From: Megaleporinus macrocephalus
Taxonomy: Eukaryota > Chordata > Actinopteri > Characiformes > Anostomidae
DNA length: 64,000 nucleotides
Reading direction: 5' to 3'
NCBI GenBank assembly: GCA_021613375.1
Contig: CM038717.1
Span: forward strand, 43,397,031 to 43,461,030
A program made the position numbers and the translations under genes. This document shows, piece after piece, positions 45,931 to 57,200 of this stretch. Positions within the stretch are counted from its first letter, which is position 1. Each line of letters starts with the position of its first letter. A model generated the notes under the pieces. That model did not search any database and had not been told where the DNA came from. It worked only from the letters and a program-made list of their open reading frames with translations.

Positions 45931-48117
45931 TTAATCACAGCAGAAGAATTTAACATCATTGAGAGCGGTGTCGTCTCCTAGTCCTTGTGGTTCCTCTATC
46001 TTTGTTTGGATGCCACAGATCGCCTTTCCATCACATGATTCACTCCAGTCACCCCATTCACCCCAGGACGTGCCGTTACCAAAGAGCTGTTCCTCGTCTT
46101 GGGTGCAGTTGAACCTGGTGAGGATCCCCATAGTGATCAGTTTAGCTTTATTCACTTTAACAGTCAGTGTTGATAATGTCTGAAATGCCAATGAAAAAGC
46201 CATGAACTGTTACTTAAAGAGCAGTAATGGACACAGAAATGGTCAATACTTTATGTTGTTTGCAGCTGTATCATCGGCAATTAATTGGTAGGGTTCCACA
46301 CGGAGCTGAAAGCTCGTCAGCATCCCATATTTACACCATTCAGTATCCGTCCATACCCCCCAGCTGTTGAAAGAGCACAAACACAGAGAGCATTACTGTT
46401 GCACTGCGGGGGAGTTAGTGAAAGGAAATTAATTTAGGCCCTTTTTCAAATTGTATTTAATATTAAAAGGACATTTTGAATGCATACACTTTCAAAGTTG
46501 CAAACCTAAAAATAAAACAGGATACAACGATGTTTAAATCGCTAAAACCCTTTGTTAATTGTGGAAATGGAAACACAGATCAACACAGAGCTGAACATTA
46601 ACCTGTAGTAACTTTACTGAAACTTGTTGCTGCATCAAATTCAAAATATTCATATTTTTCAGAAAATAAAGTTTCTCAGTTTCAACCTCTGATCTGAAAT
46701 ATAAATGATTTGCTGTCATGCTTCTGGATTCAGTCTTTGTCCCTGTTGAATCCCAGAACTCCATTTCCCATAATACCCTTCACACACAGGTTTTTGGGGT
46801 TTTTTTCGGCTTCTGGTTTTCTCGCTTTTGTCTTGCCTATTTTTGGATTTGGTTGCTCTTCTGTGTTTGGCCGTGTTTTGATCTATGCATGTATTTGACC
46901 ACGATCCAGCCTTGCCCAAGCCTGAATCGTAGTGTTTTTGTGACCACAATTTTGGATTTGCCCTTCGATATTAAAGTTACTATTCCTTTAATATCTGCAA
47001 GCATTTGCTCTGTTCCGGTCGCTTTAAATTTGCACATAACTGTTTGCACTTTGTTAAGTAGGAAATGTATTATTTTGGAACTTTTTGGTATTACAGTAAT
47101 GCTACGGCTCAGTTGCACTGCCAGCATTAAGCCAGAGAATGTATTTTGTAGTTGAAACATGAGATGTGCATTTTTCAAAAGGTTACATCTTTTTAGACAT
47201 GTGACCGAATTATAAAAGAATCATCTTCGAGATGTAAACCAAGCCTCTTCATTCAACATTAGAGCCCTCTTGTGTCTGATTCCAACAGACATACTAAAAA
47301 ATCTTATTTCTTTGTTTGTATGTTTGTATATAAGACAAAACTTATTGTGTTAGTTTGTGCTATTTTGACTGATACTTGAAGCTAAGATCTGGCCTGTCAG
47401 TCAAGAGCTAGTCATGAATATGCAGTACTTCGGGGTTCACACCCACAAAGGAAAGGACAAATACAAAAAAGTAATTTTTTTGGGAACAGTCTTTAAAGTA
47501 ACTGAAATAACTTACTGAAAATGCAGCTTCTTTAAGCAAAATAATGAAACCCAAATTGAACAAACAAACCCAGTGTGTTACAGACTGGTCAAAGAGTCCA
47601 GTCCAAAGTACATATTTAACCAAGGTAATTTTATGCTTCATTATGTTACACAATTATACACAAGGAAGAATTATGAAATAATAAAAGAAGGATAAAGCTA
47701 CATTTATAGGCCACTCACCTTCCTGCATCAGATTGTATGGTGGTGTAGTCCGTATAAGGCCATGATGTCTCTTTGTTTGTGTCAACACAGTAAAGGAGAA
47801 TCCCATTCAAGGCAGAGTCATCCCCTCTTATCGGATATTCCACCTAAAACCATTTTTTACTGTTAAGAAAAGTACATTCAAATTCTTTACGGTGTATGAA
47901 GATGCCTCAAAGATGTTACCTTCAGGCTGAAACCTGCAGCGTAGGATCCTACAGGACACATTTCTTTCAGGCCCCAGGTTCCCCACGAAGCTCCATTATT
48001 AACGGTAAGTATTGACAAATGGGGCCTGTCAATGCTTTGCTCAGCCCTGTTTCCTGCAGTGCCGGATCCAAAAGATGCTAGAAACAAAGTCACTGTAATG
48101 TAAACTAGCAGCTGCAT
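45931..48117 (-). CDS. vmo1: VMO1-like secreted protein, copy 3 (four exons, complete)
   Basis: Exons: 48117-47920, 47843-47719, 46363-46250, 46114-45931. Phases 0, 2, 2; 621 coding bases, 206 residues. Signal peptide [20 protein letters not shown], then [10 protein letters not shown]. Repeat 1: [20 protein letters not shown], then [14 protein letters not shown]. Repeat 2: [20 protein letters not shown], then [13 protein letters not shown]. Repeat 3: [20 protein letters not shown], then [21 protein letters not shown]. It is the most compact copy; intron 1 is only 76 bases. It is closest to copy 2 in the N-terminal extension and exon lengths, suggesting these two arose from a late tandem duplication. 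No minisatellite lies in its introns. Confidence 0.9.
46450..46700 (+). mobile_element. Fragment of a Tc1/mariner-type element inside intron 2 of VMO1-like copy 3
   Basis: AAAATAAAACAGGATACAAC, CTAAAACCCTTTGTTAATTG, GCTGCATCAAATTCAAAATA and TTTCTCAGTTTCAACCTCTG are terminal phrases of the same family as 44640-45690. Confidence 0.5.
46701..47700. other. Intron 2 of VMO1-like copy 3, remainder
   Basis: Contains several overlapping open frames (for example 46718-47155) without similarity I can recognise. CCCAGAACTCCATTTCCCAT looks like the start of an LTR or DNA element. Confidence 0.35.
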
Positions 48118-48238
48118 TGGTGCTGTCGTAGTGGACTGACAAAGAGAACTGCTGTTTATTTCTGTTTCTCCTTTCTCCGTGTATCAGGGGTCACTCTGGG
48201 TCTAAAAGATTTGTAAGGAGTTGTCCAATCCTGATCTG

Positions 48239-48245
48239 CTTTATA
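48239..48245 (-). promoter_or_regulatory. TATA box of VMO1-like copy 3
   Basis: TATAAAG on the - strand, about 125 bases upstream of the ATG; compare TATAAAA at a similar place in copy 1. Confidence 0.5.
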
Positions 48246-48634
48246 TTCAGTCGGGACTTTGACAACACATGTTTTATTTACAACCCCCTCTTTGGCAGGA
48301 CTGGACTGGACTGGACTATTGATTTCCCAGCGGAGTTGTAGTTTTGCGACCTTGAGTGTGCTCAACAAAGCAAGTAACATCAGATTAATGACAACACATA
48401 CGAAAAATAACAGAAGAAAGCTCATTAATGGTTGTTTTGACAGAAAGGTACTAACCTGAGAACTTCTGATCCAGTGCCTCTGTCAGTACTCTGATTTGAA
48501 CAAACCATTGGCTGTTAACAGAGAGGAGCAACACCCCTTATCAAGTGTGGATGGAAGGTATGATAGCTAAACGGCATCAAAACAGTACTTCCATCAACAC
48601 TGTATATGGGCGAGACATATGCAGCTCACACTGG

Positions 48635-48860
48635 AAAAAAAATGATGTGTTGGATTTACTTAAAAAAATCAAGGCATTCACCTTTTTAAGTAGATTAAGC
48701 ATGAAGGATTTTTAAATACGTTGAACCAAAAATTGTTTGCTTTACCAACTCAATAGTATTACGTTCAATGAACTTAATACAATTAAGTTGGTACAGGGTT
48801 TTAAAGTAAATTCAAGTAAATATTTAAAAAACATTTTGTCAGCCCAACTCAAAGAAATCA
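48635..48860. mobile_element. MITE-like relic with CACTGGAAAAA end
   Basis: CACACTGGAAAAAAAATGATG followed by TTGGATTTACTTAAAAAAAT resembles the CACTGTAAAAA family at 6586-7110. The right end is not clear. Confidence 0.4.
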
Positions 48861-49699
48861 AGTTTCATTTAACTACAAAAATAAGTTACATTTACATTAT
48901 GTATTAATTTAAGGCAATTTAAATACTAACTTGTGCATAAGTTACATTAAATACATAGCATTTATCCATATATCCCAATGATCAATACTTAAACAGAAAT
49001 GTTTAAATAAAACGTTAGTGTTTAACATGCACACAATCACTCATACAATGCAGGGGCAGTGAACATGTTTAACATACCCCTTTTTAAACAATGGCCATTC
49101 ACAATAAGTTCCTAAAACATGTGCCAATTTGTTTGACCAAAATTGACACATCTGTTTACACCCCAACAAATGCAAACCAGATGTTTAAACAAACATGCCA
49201 TTCTGAAAATCCAATTCTGAATTGCACCCACATCTTTGAGCTTTAAAAATATTTTACAAATGTATCATTCTAAGATCTTAAGTTGTGTTAGTTATTTGTA
49301 TTTTTTACCTGCAACTAGTGTTTCAAAACAGAATTAAATCATTGGCACACATAGTAAAATGTGGTTTCAAGGACAAAACTGGCATTTCAGACCTATTTAA
49401 ACAACCAGTCATGTAAAAAAAACAAAACATGTTCCAAAATCCAAACGTGAGAGTTTCATGATCCTATGTTGATAATGGATTAGGCCAAGTAGCATGACAG
49501 AGCTTTGAAATTAAAACCCAGAAAATGAACCTGGTTCCATCAAGCATGCTTTTGGATTAATGCCTCTGCTTACTGGTTGGATATACACAACTGGTAGATC
49601 AAACAGTTTTTAAGAACAACATGCTTGATGCCTGGGTTGTTCCAAAATGTGCCATCCTTTCAGGAAGCAGGATTAGCCGACTCAAGAAACAGCTTTATG

Positions 49700-50070
49700 T
49701 AATAAGCAAACTCTGGAATTTTAAAGTGTGACAGCCACTGTTGTAGTATTGTTGTAGTATGTTGAAGTATTGTTTCAGTAGATGAAGCAAAAGATAAGGA
49801 ACTGAAAGAGGCAACTGATGTTGTGGAGACACTTTCTGATGGGTCATTTTTAGTTAAAGTTATAAGCCTTGATAAGGGCTATGTTGATAGAGTCTTTGTC
49901 TTCACGTTCTGCTGTTGTGGGCAAGGAAAGAAAACCCCCCAAATCAGCATCCTTGTAGAGCAGGGTGAATTTTCCCTGAAGCAAAATGTCCCTCTGATGA
50001 TCAATTCCAGATCTTGACATGCAACAAGTATCCCAGAAGTCAAGATGAACTTGCATATAGAGTGGTCATC
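49700..50070 (-). pseudogene. Possible fragment of a fish PB1/ubiquitin-like-domain gene family
   Basis: The - strand 49850-50056 reads GKFTLLYKDADLGGFLSLPT then EDKDSINIAL. The pattern F-LLY-D-D-GG---L---EL-DK--I-V is that of a domain seen at the start of many uncharacterised fish proteins. After a stop, the same frame region gives DPSESVSTTS and VASFSSL, resembling the Ser-rich linker of those proteins. An exon-like block with a clean donor (CTCAG then GTAAGATA at 51415-51421) lies 1.4 kb upstream. The copy looks broken. Recognition rests on pattern only. Confidence 0.3.
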
Positions 50071-50074
50071 CAGA

Positions 50075-51400
50075 ATCTCACACAGTTTTTACCATTTAGC
50101 AAACGTGAGAAAAAGGAGAATTAGGGGAAAAAAACTATCAAACAAAAAAATATCTTAAGCTATTCTGACCCAATGGAATCATACTGATTATCTATAGTGG
50201 AAGGCTAATGGCCCACTTTAGGATAACTACAATCTGCCCTGCAAGATGGTTCAAGCTCATAGGACCTCAAATTGTACCAGGTCTGATGCTTCACAATAAA
50301 CCTTATTGTGTTCCTGATAAACATTATTTAATGTATGTCACTGTATGTGCCTTTAGAATACCTTGCAGCGTCTGCTAACTGAATGGATGCACAAATTTGT
50401 TTTGTATTGCTTCTTGTTTATCAATGTTCAACAAATTAAGCAGTACTTCAGACCCATGTGAGACACAAAAGACTGATTTCAAACAACTGGAATTATTCAA
50501 TTAATGAGTCAACAAGAGCTTATGCTTTATAGCAAGAGAGCACATGTTTCTTGAAATAATGCAAAAAGTTTTAAGCTGTATGGTCATTGTGTAAGACTTC
50601 AACCAAATCCCAAATGGCTTTCTTTTCATTATTCAGTGCACGTCTACATCACGAAAACTTGTAGACCCTAATTGAGCATATTAAATAGGGAGCTATGCAA
50701 CCTGTGGCTAAGCGCTGACCTTTGTTTTTAGACATATTCATTTGGAAGCAACAGTGAAATGGACCAATAGCGTACTATATGCAAAGTACATAGTGTTTTG
50801 GGATTCAGCATTCCTTGGAAGCTTTACAGCTAATCTCGAAATAATACAGATATTTATGAAAATTAATACAGACGAATACTACATTAACTGATATGGTGAC
50901 CACAGTTTCTCCCCAAAGACAGCTAACACAAAGCAATGCCGAAGCAACATACCCACTGTAAAAACAGTGTTTCCAATGCTGAGAAAATTATTTAAAGTTA
51001 AACCAATGTAAAGACAGTTTGCTGACGGTAACTCCGCTACAAATGAGCAAATGTTTTACCAAATCCAAACATTGACCAAGCAGCTCAAGGGGCAAATTAT
51101 GACGCAGCAGACCGCTTCACATCGGCAAAACTAAAGTATTAATTAAAGTATTACAATATGCATTATTATCAAGCAAAACACATGACTATAAAATGACTGT
51201 AAAATCGTTAACTAACTTGTTACTAGCAGCAAACTAACCGTTTTAACTATAGATGGCAAGCTATGCTAGCTAACTTGCTAGAAGCTAACGTACTTATGCT
51301 AGTGGCAACAAAACAATAAATAAGCACTACCACTATTAACTGTGTTCAAACATGGCAGTCATTATCAAAAAAGTACATCCAACTGAAATGAGAATTAATT
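50075..51400. other. Intergenic stretch, no clear gene
   Basis: A CCCACTGTAAAAACAGTG inverted motif at about 50956-50972 resembles the ends of the MITEs at 6.6 kb. Nothing else recognised. Confidence 0.4.
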
Positions 51401-51420
51401 TTACATCACGTTATCTTACC

Positions 51421-51480
51421 TGAGAATAGGCTCTAAAGTTCAGCCTGAAAGGAGCTGTAAAATGGCTGAGGTCGCGAAAA
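51421..51480 (-). other. Possible 5' non-coding exon with donor
   Basis: On the - strand GCCATTTTACAGCTCC ... CCTATTCTCAG is followed by GTAAGATAAC. It could be the first exon of the broken gene at 49.7-50.1 kb. Confidence 0.2.
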
Positions 51481-52316
51481 TGCTCATGATATTTACCAGT
51501 AAATAAAGTAGAGGAGTTCCATTTAGCACCACCATATTTTCAGTAAGTGACCAGCTGTGGACCAGCTGGTTTTGGAGCCAGTGTTCTATGTGTGAAATGC
51601 ACACTTGAGTAAATTCTCCAGAAAGCTGATCATATCCGTTGCCTCTGCTCCTTCAGGACTGCCACAAAGATTGTCTCTGTAAGCCTTCTTGATTTGTTAG
51701 CTTAGCACATGAGTAGCATTGCTTGTTTGTGCTTCATTAGTCCACTCTTTTGATTGTTATAGTCTGAGGTTCATTCTTCTAAGTTGTTGCCACGTCTGAA
51801 GTCCTTGAGCTCTGGTTCATCTTCGCAGCGTTGTTCTTGGCCGGGAGAGCTGCTTTGACTTTGCTGTACTGTTGCATCTTTATTATTTTTTCTACATCTT
51901 GTCACCAAGTCTTTATTCATCATTCAGAAAGACGCTTAAAATGTGTATTCATTGTTTTGCACTGAATTCTTTTACCATAATATGGTAAGCTGCTATGCCA
52001 ACTCTCAACCCAAGACCTAGAAAAAGTGGAATGTTCTTAAATGACAGTGACACTGACCTCAAGCATGCTTTTTACACTGACTAAAGACAAAACTGACAAC
52101 AGAAAGACCCTCAAACATAACTGCAGTAAAGGACTATCAAAGCATCTCAAGAGGAGAGAGAAGGATCTTCAATCTAAGTTTAAAGACTGTGAAAGAGTCC
52201 GCTGTTTGGATATTCAATGGAAGTTCATTCGGTCCTGCCTGGATAGAGAAGAGTTTAGTCACTTATCTTCCATGCATCTTGAGGGATGGTGGGTCAAGCC
52301 GAGCTCTACTTGAAGC

Positions 52317-52740
52317 TTAAAGGGCTTGAGGTGCGGATCGTCTTGTGACCATTGGCATAAGGTCAGGAGGAGCTGGTCTTCTTGGCTTTGTAGACATCAG
52401 AATTTTAAATTGAATGCGAGCAGCTACAGGAAGCCAGTGAAGGGAGCGCAGCAGTGGAGTGACATGAGTGAACTTCGGGAGATTGAAGACGAGCCGTGCT
52501 GCTGCATTCTGGATCAGTTGAAGGGCCTGATGGCCGACAGAGGAAGACCAGCCAGGAGAGAGTTGCAGTAGTCGAGCCCTTAAATGAGAAGAGACTGGAC
52601 GAGCACCTGGGTGGTCTCCTGAGAGAGAAAGGGTCAGATTCATCGGATATTGTAGAGAAGATATCTGCAGGACCGAGTCAGGTTCGCAGTATGGGCTAAG
52701 AACGATAACTTGTCATCCAGAATCACACCAAGTCTTCTTG
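52317..52740 (-). mobile_element. L2/CR1-type LINE fragment, reverse-transcriptase C-terminus
   Basis: The - strand translation includes HQALQLIQNAAARLVFNLPK, THVTPLLRSLHWLPVAARIQ and FKILM. This corresponds to the LQLVQNAAARVLT and LHWLPVKFRIDYK region of the LINE at 17.2 kb, but from a different subfamily. Frame is open for 108 codons. Confidence 0.8.
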
Positions 52741-52899
52741 CACACTTCAGGCAGTTATTGATTTTAAAAGTTTTACATCTGTGTCTTACAAAGTAATTCC
52801 TACATTCCTAGATATGTTAATTCGTCCAATTGTTTTTGAGCCTGTAGATGTGGGGGGACTGTGTAAAAAAAAAAAAAAGATTTGTGATTCCTAAACGAT

Positions 52900-53670
52900 T
52901 AATTGTAACTTCTAAATGAAGTTATGAAATAAGTTTAGGAGAAGGGCCACACCCAAACTCCTCCTCACTATCATTACATGCCTTATATAAAGCACCCCTC
53001 TGCCCTGACCTTCTCTTGATAAAATTTGCATCCTACCCCTTCCCCAGCTCCTCCCTCTCTTCCAGCTAAAGCCACCCAGAACTCCAGCCCCAAGTTTCTC
53101 AGCGTTCACTTTCTTTGCCCTGTCTTAGTGGACCACCCTTCACAATGCTCTCTCAAATGGTGCACTCCCGGCCACGCAGATCACACATTGCGCATGCAAT
53201 ACGCATGCGTATGCATGCAAGGTCTACAAGGGCATAGGGTGACCTAGCAGTTCTCAGGAGCCCTCTGTGCACTTTCAGTTCATGCTCTCAATGAGATAAT
53301 CCATTATCGCATGCAGTAGTGTAACTAGGATCTTAATAGCCCCAGTGCAAAAACTAATATTGCCCCACCCCGAAAACATTTAATTAATTTAATTTGTATG
53401 TTCATTTTGTTGTTATGGCTCCAGTGAGCCCATTACATAATATTTTAATTCATTAAATTTTGTTTGGTCATAGGCTTCGTGGGGAGTCTTGTAGGTGTTC
53501 TTACGCTGGAGTTGGGTTGAACACCGACTCTTAACAGGTATCCTTTTTGCATAGTGTGAAAAAAACTAGAAGCTAATTGTCAGTGGTTCGTTCTGTGGAG
53601 CAGATGATGGTGAATATTTTGCACTGGCAGTGAGTCTTCTATTTTAGGGTTAGTGTTGCCTTGTAGGGGC
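52900..53670. other. Intergenic stretch, no gene seen
   Basis: A TATATAAAG (about 52984) precedes a C-rich stretch (53000-53110), which could be a promoter or LTR, without support from a neighbouring ORF. A CGCATGC-rich patch (53188-53215) is notable only for its alternating purine-pyrimidine pattern. Confidence 0.35.
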
Positions 53671-53930
53671 ACTAACTAACACACCACTACCACCACGTCT
53701 TTGTCACTGCAGTGCTGAGAATGATCCACCTCCCTAATAGTATCTGTTCTGTGGTGGTCCTGTGGGGGTCCTGATCATTAAAGAACAGAGTAATAAAGTA
53801 TACAGAGAATCAGATGAACTACAGTCTGTAAATGTAGCTTCTGTATGGTCAGTGGAGCTAAATAAATGAATGATGAATGTAGATACAGGGAGGTGGTCCT
53901 AATTAAGTGTTCAGTGAGTGCATTTGTAGT
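53670..53930 (+). repeat. Fragment of the interspersed fish repeat also seen at 10075-10300 and 16905-17110
   Basis: Contains ACTAACACACCACTACCACC, GTCACTGCAGTGCTGAGAAT, TGTGGTGGTCCTGTGGGGGT and ATACAGAGAATCAGATGAAC. Confidence 0.7.
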
Positions 53931-54203
53931 AATTAATGAATTCATACAAGTATGTTTATCATGTTTATTTAAAAAGAGCACTCCACATGCTGAAAAAATA
54001 AACAGACAAAGGGAAGAGAGAAGCAAACAGGTGATCCATATTGTTTTCATCTTTACACATTGTTTTGAATAATATGACAGAACACAGAACGAAGATGTTG
54101 TTAAACGGCTGTTCAGTGTAAAACGGGGGTGTGTTGGTGAAAGTGAATAACAGCATTCAGCACCTTAAATCCATAGATATACAAATTTTGTACCTTCATT
54201 TTT

Positions 54204-57200
54204 TTAATCACAGCAGAAGAATTGAACATCGTTGAGGGCGCTATCGTCTCCTGAGCCCTGCGGTATCTCTACTTTGGTCTGGATGCCACAGATTCCCTTT
54301 CCTGTGCAGTAATTACTCCAGCCACCCCACTCACCCCAGGTCAGGCCCGAACCAACAAGCTCCACGTCGAGTCCACTGCACTGGAACCTGATTTGGATCA
54401 GATGATTTAACACGGTTATTGACAGTTTATCACTGAGGATCACATCTGAAATGTGACTGAGACAGTCATTCAAGCTCACTACGCAGGTAAGGCAGTAGCC
54501 TTATTGGCTGAGGCATGGTCCAAATTTTGCTTTCTTAGTTTAGAACCTGAACTGTAAAGCTTATGTAGCCCAAGTTTTGCTTTCTTAGTTTAGAACCTGA
54601 ACTGTAAAGCTTATTTAGCCCAAGTTTTGCTTTCTTAGTTTAGAACCTGAACTGTAAAGCTTATGTAGCCCAAGTTTTGCTTTCTTAGTTTAGAACCTGA
54701 ACTGTAAAGCTTATTTAGCCCAAGTTTTGCTTTCTTAGTTTAGAACCTGAACTGTAAAGCTTATTTAGCCCAAGTTTTGCTTTCTTAGTTTAGAACCTGA
54801 ACGGTAAAGCTTATCTAGCCCAAATTTTGCTTTCTTAGTTTAGAACTTGAACTGTAAAGCTTATCTAGCCCAAGTTTTGCTTTCTTAGTTTAGAACCTGA
54901 ATTGTAAAACTTATGTAGCCCAAGTTTTGCTTTCTTAGTTTAGAACCTGAACTGTAAAGCTTATGTAGCCCAAATTTTGCTTTCTTAGTTTAGAACCTGA
55001 ACTGTAAAACTTATGTAGCCCAAGTTTTGCTTTCTTAGTTTAGAACCTGAACTGTAAAGCTTATGTAGCCCAAATTTTGCTTTCTTAGTTTAGAACCTGA
55101 ACTGTAAAGCTTATTTAGCCCAAATTTTGCTTTCTTAGTTTAGAACCTGAACTGTAAAGCTTATGTAGCCCAAATTTTGCTTTCTTAGTTTAGAACCTGA
55201 ACTGTAAGCTTATGTAGCCCAAATTTTGCTTTCTTAGTTTAGAACCTGAACTGTAAAGCTTATGTAGCCCAAGTTTTGCTTTCTTAGTTTAGAACTTGAA
55301 CTGTAAAGCTTATGTTGCCCAAATTTTGCTTTCTTAGTTTAGAACCTGAACTGTAAAGTTTATGTAGCACAAATTTTGCTTTCTTAGTTTAGAACCTGAA
55401 CTGTAAAGTTTATGTAGCCCAAATTTTGCTTTCTTAGTTTAGAACCTGAACTGTAAAGCTTATGTAGCCCAAGTTTTGCTTTCTTAGTTTAGAACCTGAA
55501 CTGTAAAGCTTATGTAGCCCAAATTTTGCTTTCTTAGTTTAGTACCTGAACGGTAAAGCTTATCTAGCCCAAATTTTGCTTTCTTAGTTTAGTACCTGAA
55601 CGGTAAAGCTTATCTAGCCCAAATTTTGCTTTCTTAGTTTAGTACCTGAACGGTACAGCTTATCTAGCCCAAATTTTGCTTTCTTAGTTTAGTACCTGAA
55701 CTGTAAAGCTTATCTAGCCCAAATTTTGCTTTCTTAGTTTAGTACCTGAACGGTACAGCTTATCTAGCCCAAATTTTGCTTTCTTAGTTTAGAACCTGAA
55801 CTGTAAAGCTTATGTAGCCCAAATTTTGCTTTCTTAGTTTAGAACCTGAACTGTAAAGCTTATGTAGCCCAAATTTTGCTTTCTTAGTTTAGAACCTGAA
55901 CGGTAAAGCTTATGTAGCCCAAATTTTGCTTTCTTAGTTTAGAACCTGAACGGTAAAGCTTATGTAGCCCAAATTTTGCTTTCTTAGTTTAGAACCTGAA
56001 CTGTAAAGCTTATTTAGCCCAAATTTTGCTTTCTTAGTTTAGAACCTGAACTGTAAAGCTTATTTAGCCCAAATTTTGCTTTCTTAGTTTAGAACCTGAA
56101 CTGTAAAGCTTATGTAGCCCAAATTTTGCTTTCTTAGTTTAGAACCTGAACTGTAAAGCTTATGTAGCCCAAATTTTGCTTTCTTAGTTTAGAACCTGAA
56201 CTGTAAAGCTTATGTAGCCCAAGTTTTGCTTTCTTAGTTTAGAACTTGAACTGTAAAGCTTATGTTGCCCAAATTTTGCTTTCTTAGTTTAGAACCTGAA
56301 CTGTAAAGCTTATGTAGCCCAAATTTTGCTTTCTTAGTTTAGAACCTGAACTGTAAAGCTTATGTAGCCCAAATTTTGCTTTCTTAGTTTAGAACCTGAA
56401 CTGTAAAGCTTATGTAGCCCAAGTTTTGCTTTCTTAGTTTAGAACTTGAACTGTAAAGCTTATGTTGCCCAAATTTTGCTTTCTTAGTTTAGAACCTGAA
56501 CTGTAAAGTTTATGTAGCCCAAATTTTGCTTTCTTAGTTTAGAACCTGAACTGTAAAGCTTATGTAGCCCAAGTTTTGCTTTCTTAGTTTAGAACCTGAA
56601 CTGTAAAGCTTATGTAGCCCAAATTTTGCTTTCTTAGTTTAGTACCTGAACGGTAAAGCTTATCTAGCCCAAATTTTGCTTTCTTAGTTTAGTACCTGAA
56701 CGGTAAAGCTTATCTAGCCCAAATTTTGCTTTCTTAGTTTAGTACCTGAACGGTAAAGCTTATCTAGCCCAAATTTTGCTTTCTTAGTTTAGTACCTGAA
56801 CGGTAAAGCTTATCTAGCCCAAATTTTGCTTTCTTAGTTTAGTACCTGAACGGTAAAGCTTATCTAGCCCAAATTTTGCTTTCTTAGTTTAGAACCTGAA
56901 CTGTAAAGCTTATTTAGCCCAAATTTTGCTTTCTTAGTTTAGTACCTGAACGGTAAAGCTTATGTAGCCCAAGTTTTGCTTTCTTAGTTTAGAACCTGAA
57001 CTGTAAAGCTTATTTAGCCCAAATTTTGCTTTCTTAGTTTAGAACTTGAAGTGTAAAGCTTATCTAGCCCAAATTTTGATTTCTTAGTTTAGAACCTGAA
57101 CTGTAAAGCTTATGTAGCCCAAGTTTTGCTTTCTTAGTTTAGAACCTGAACTGTAAAGCTTATGTAGCCCAAGTTTTGCTTTCTTGGTTTAGAACCTGAA

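Noticed and set aside
46718..47155. 145-codon ORF in intron 2 of VMO1-like copy 3
   Set aside because: It has low-complexity hydrophobic composition, no similarity I recognise and overlapping ORFs on both strands.
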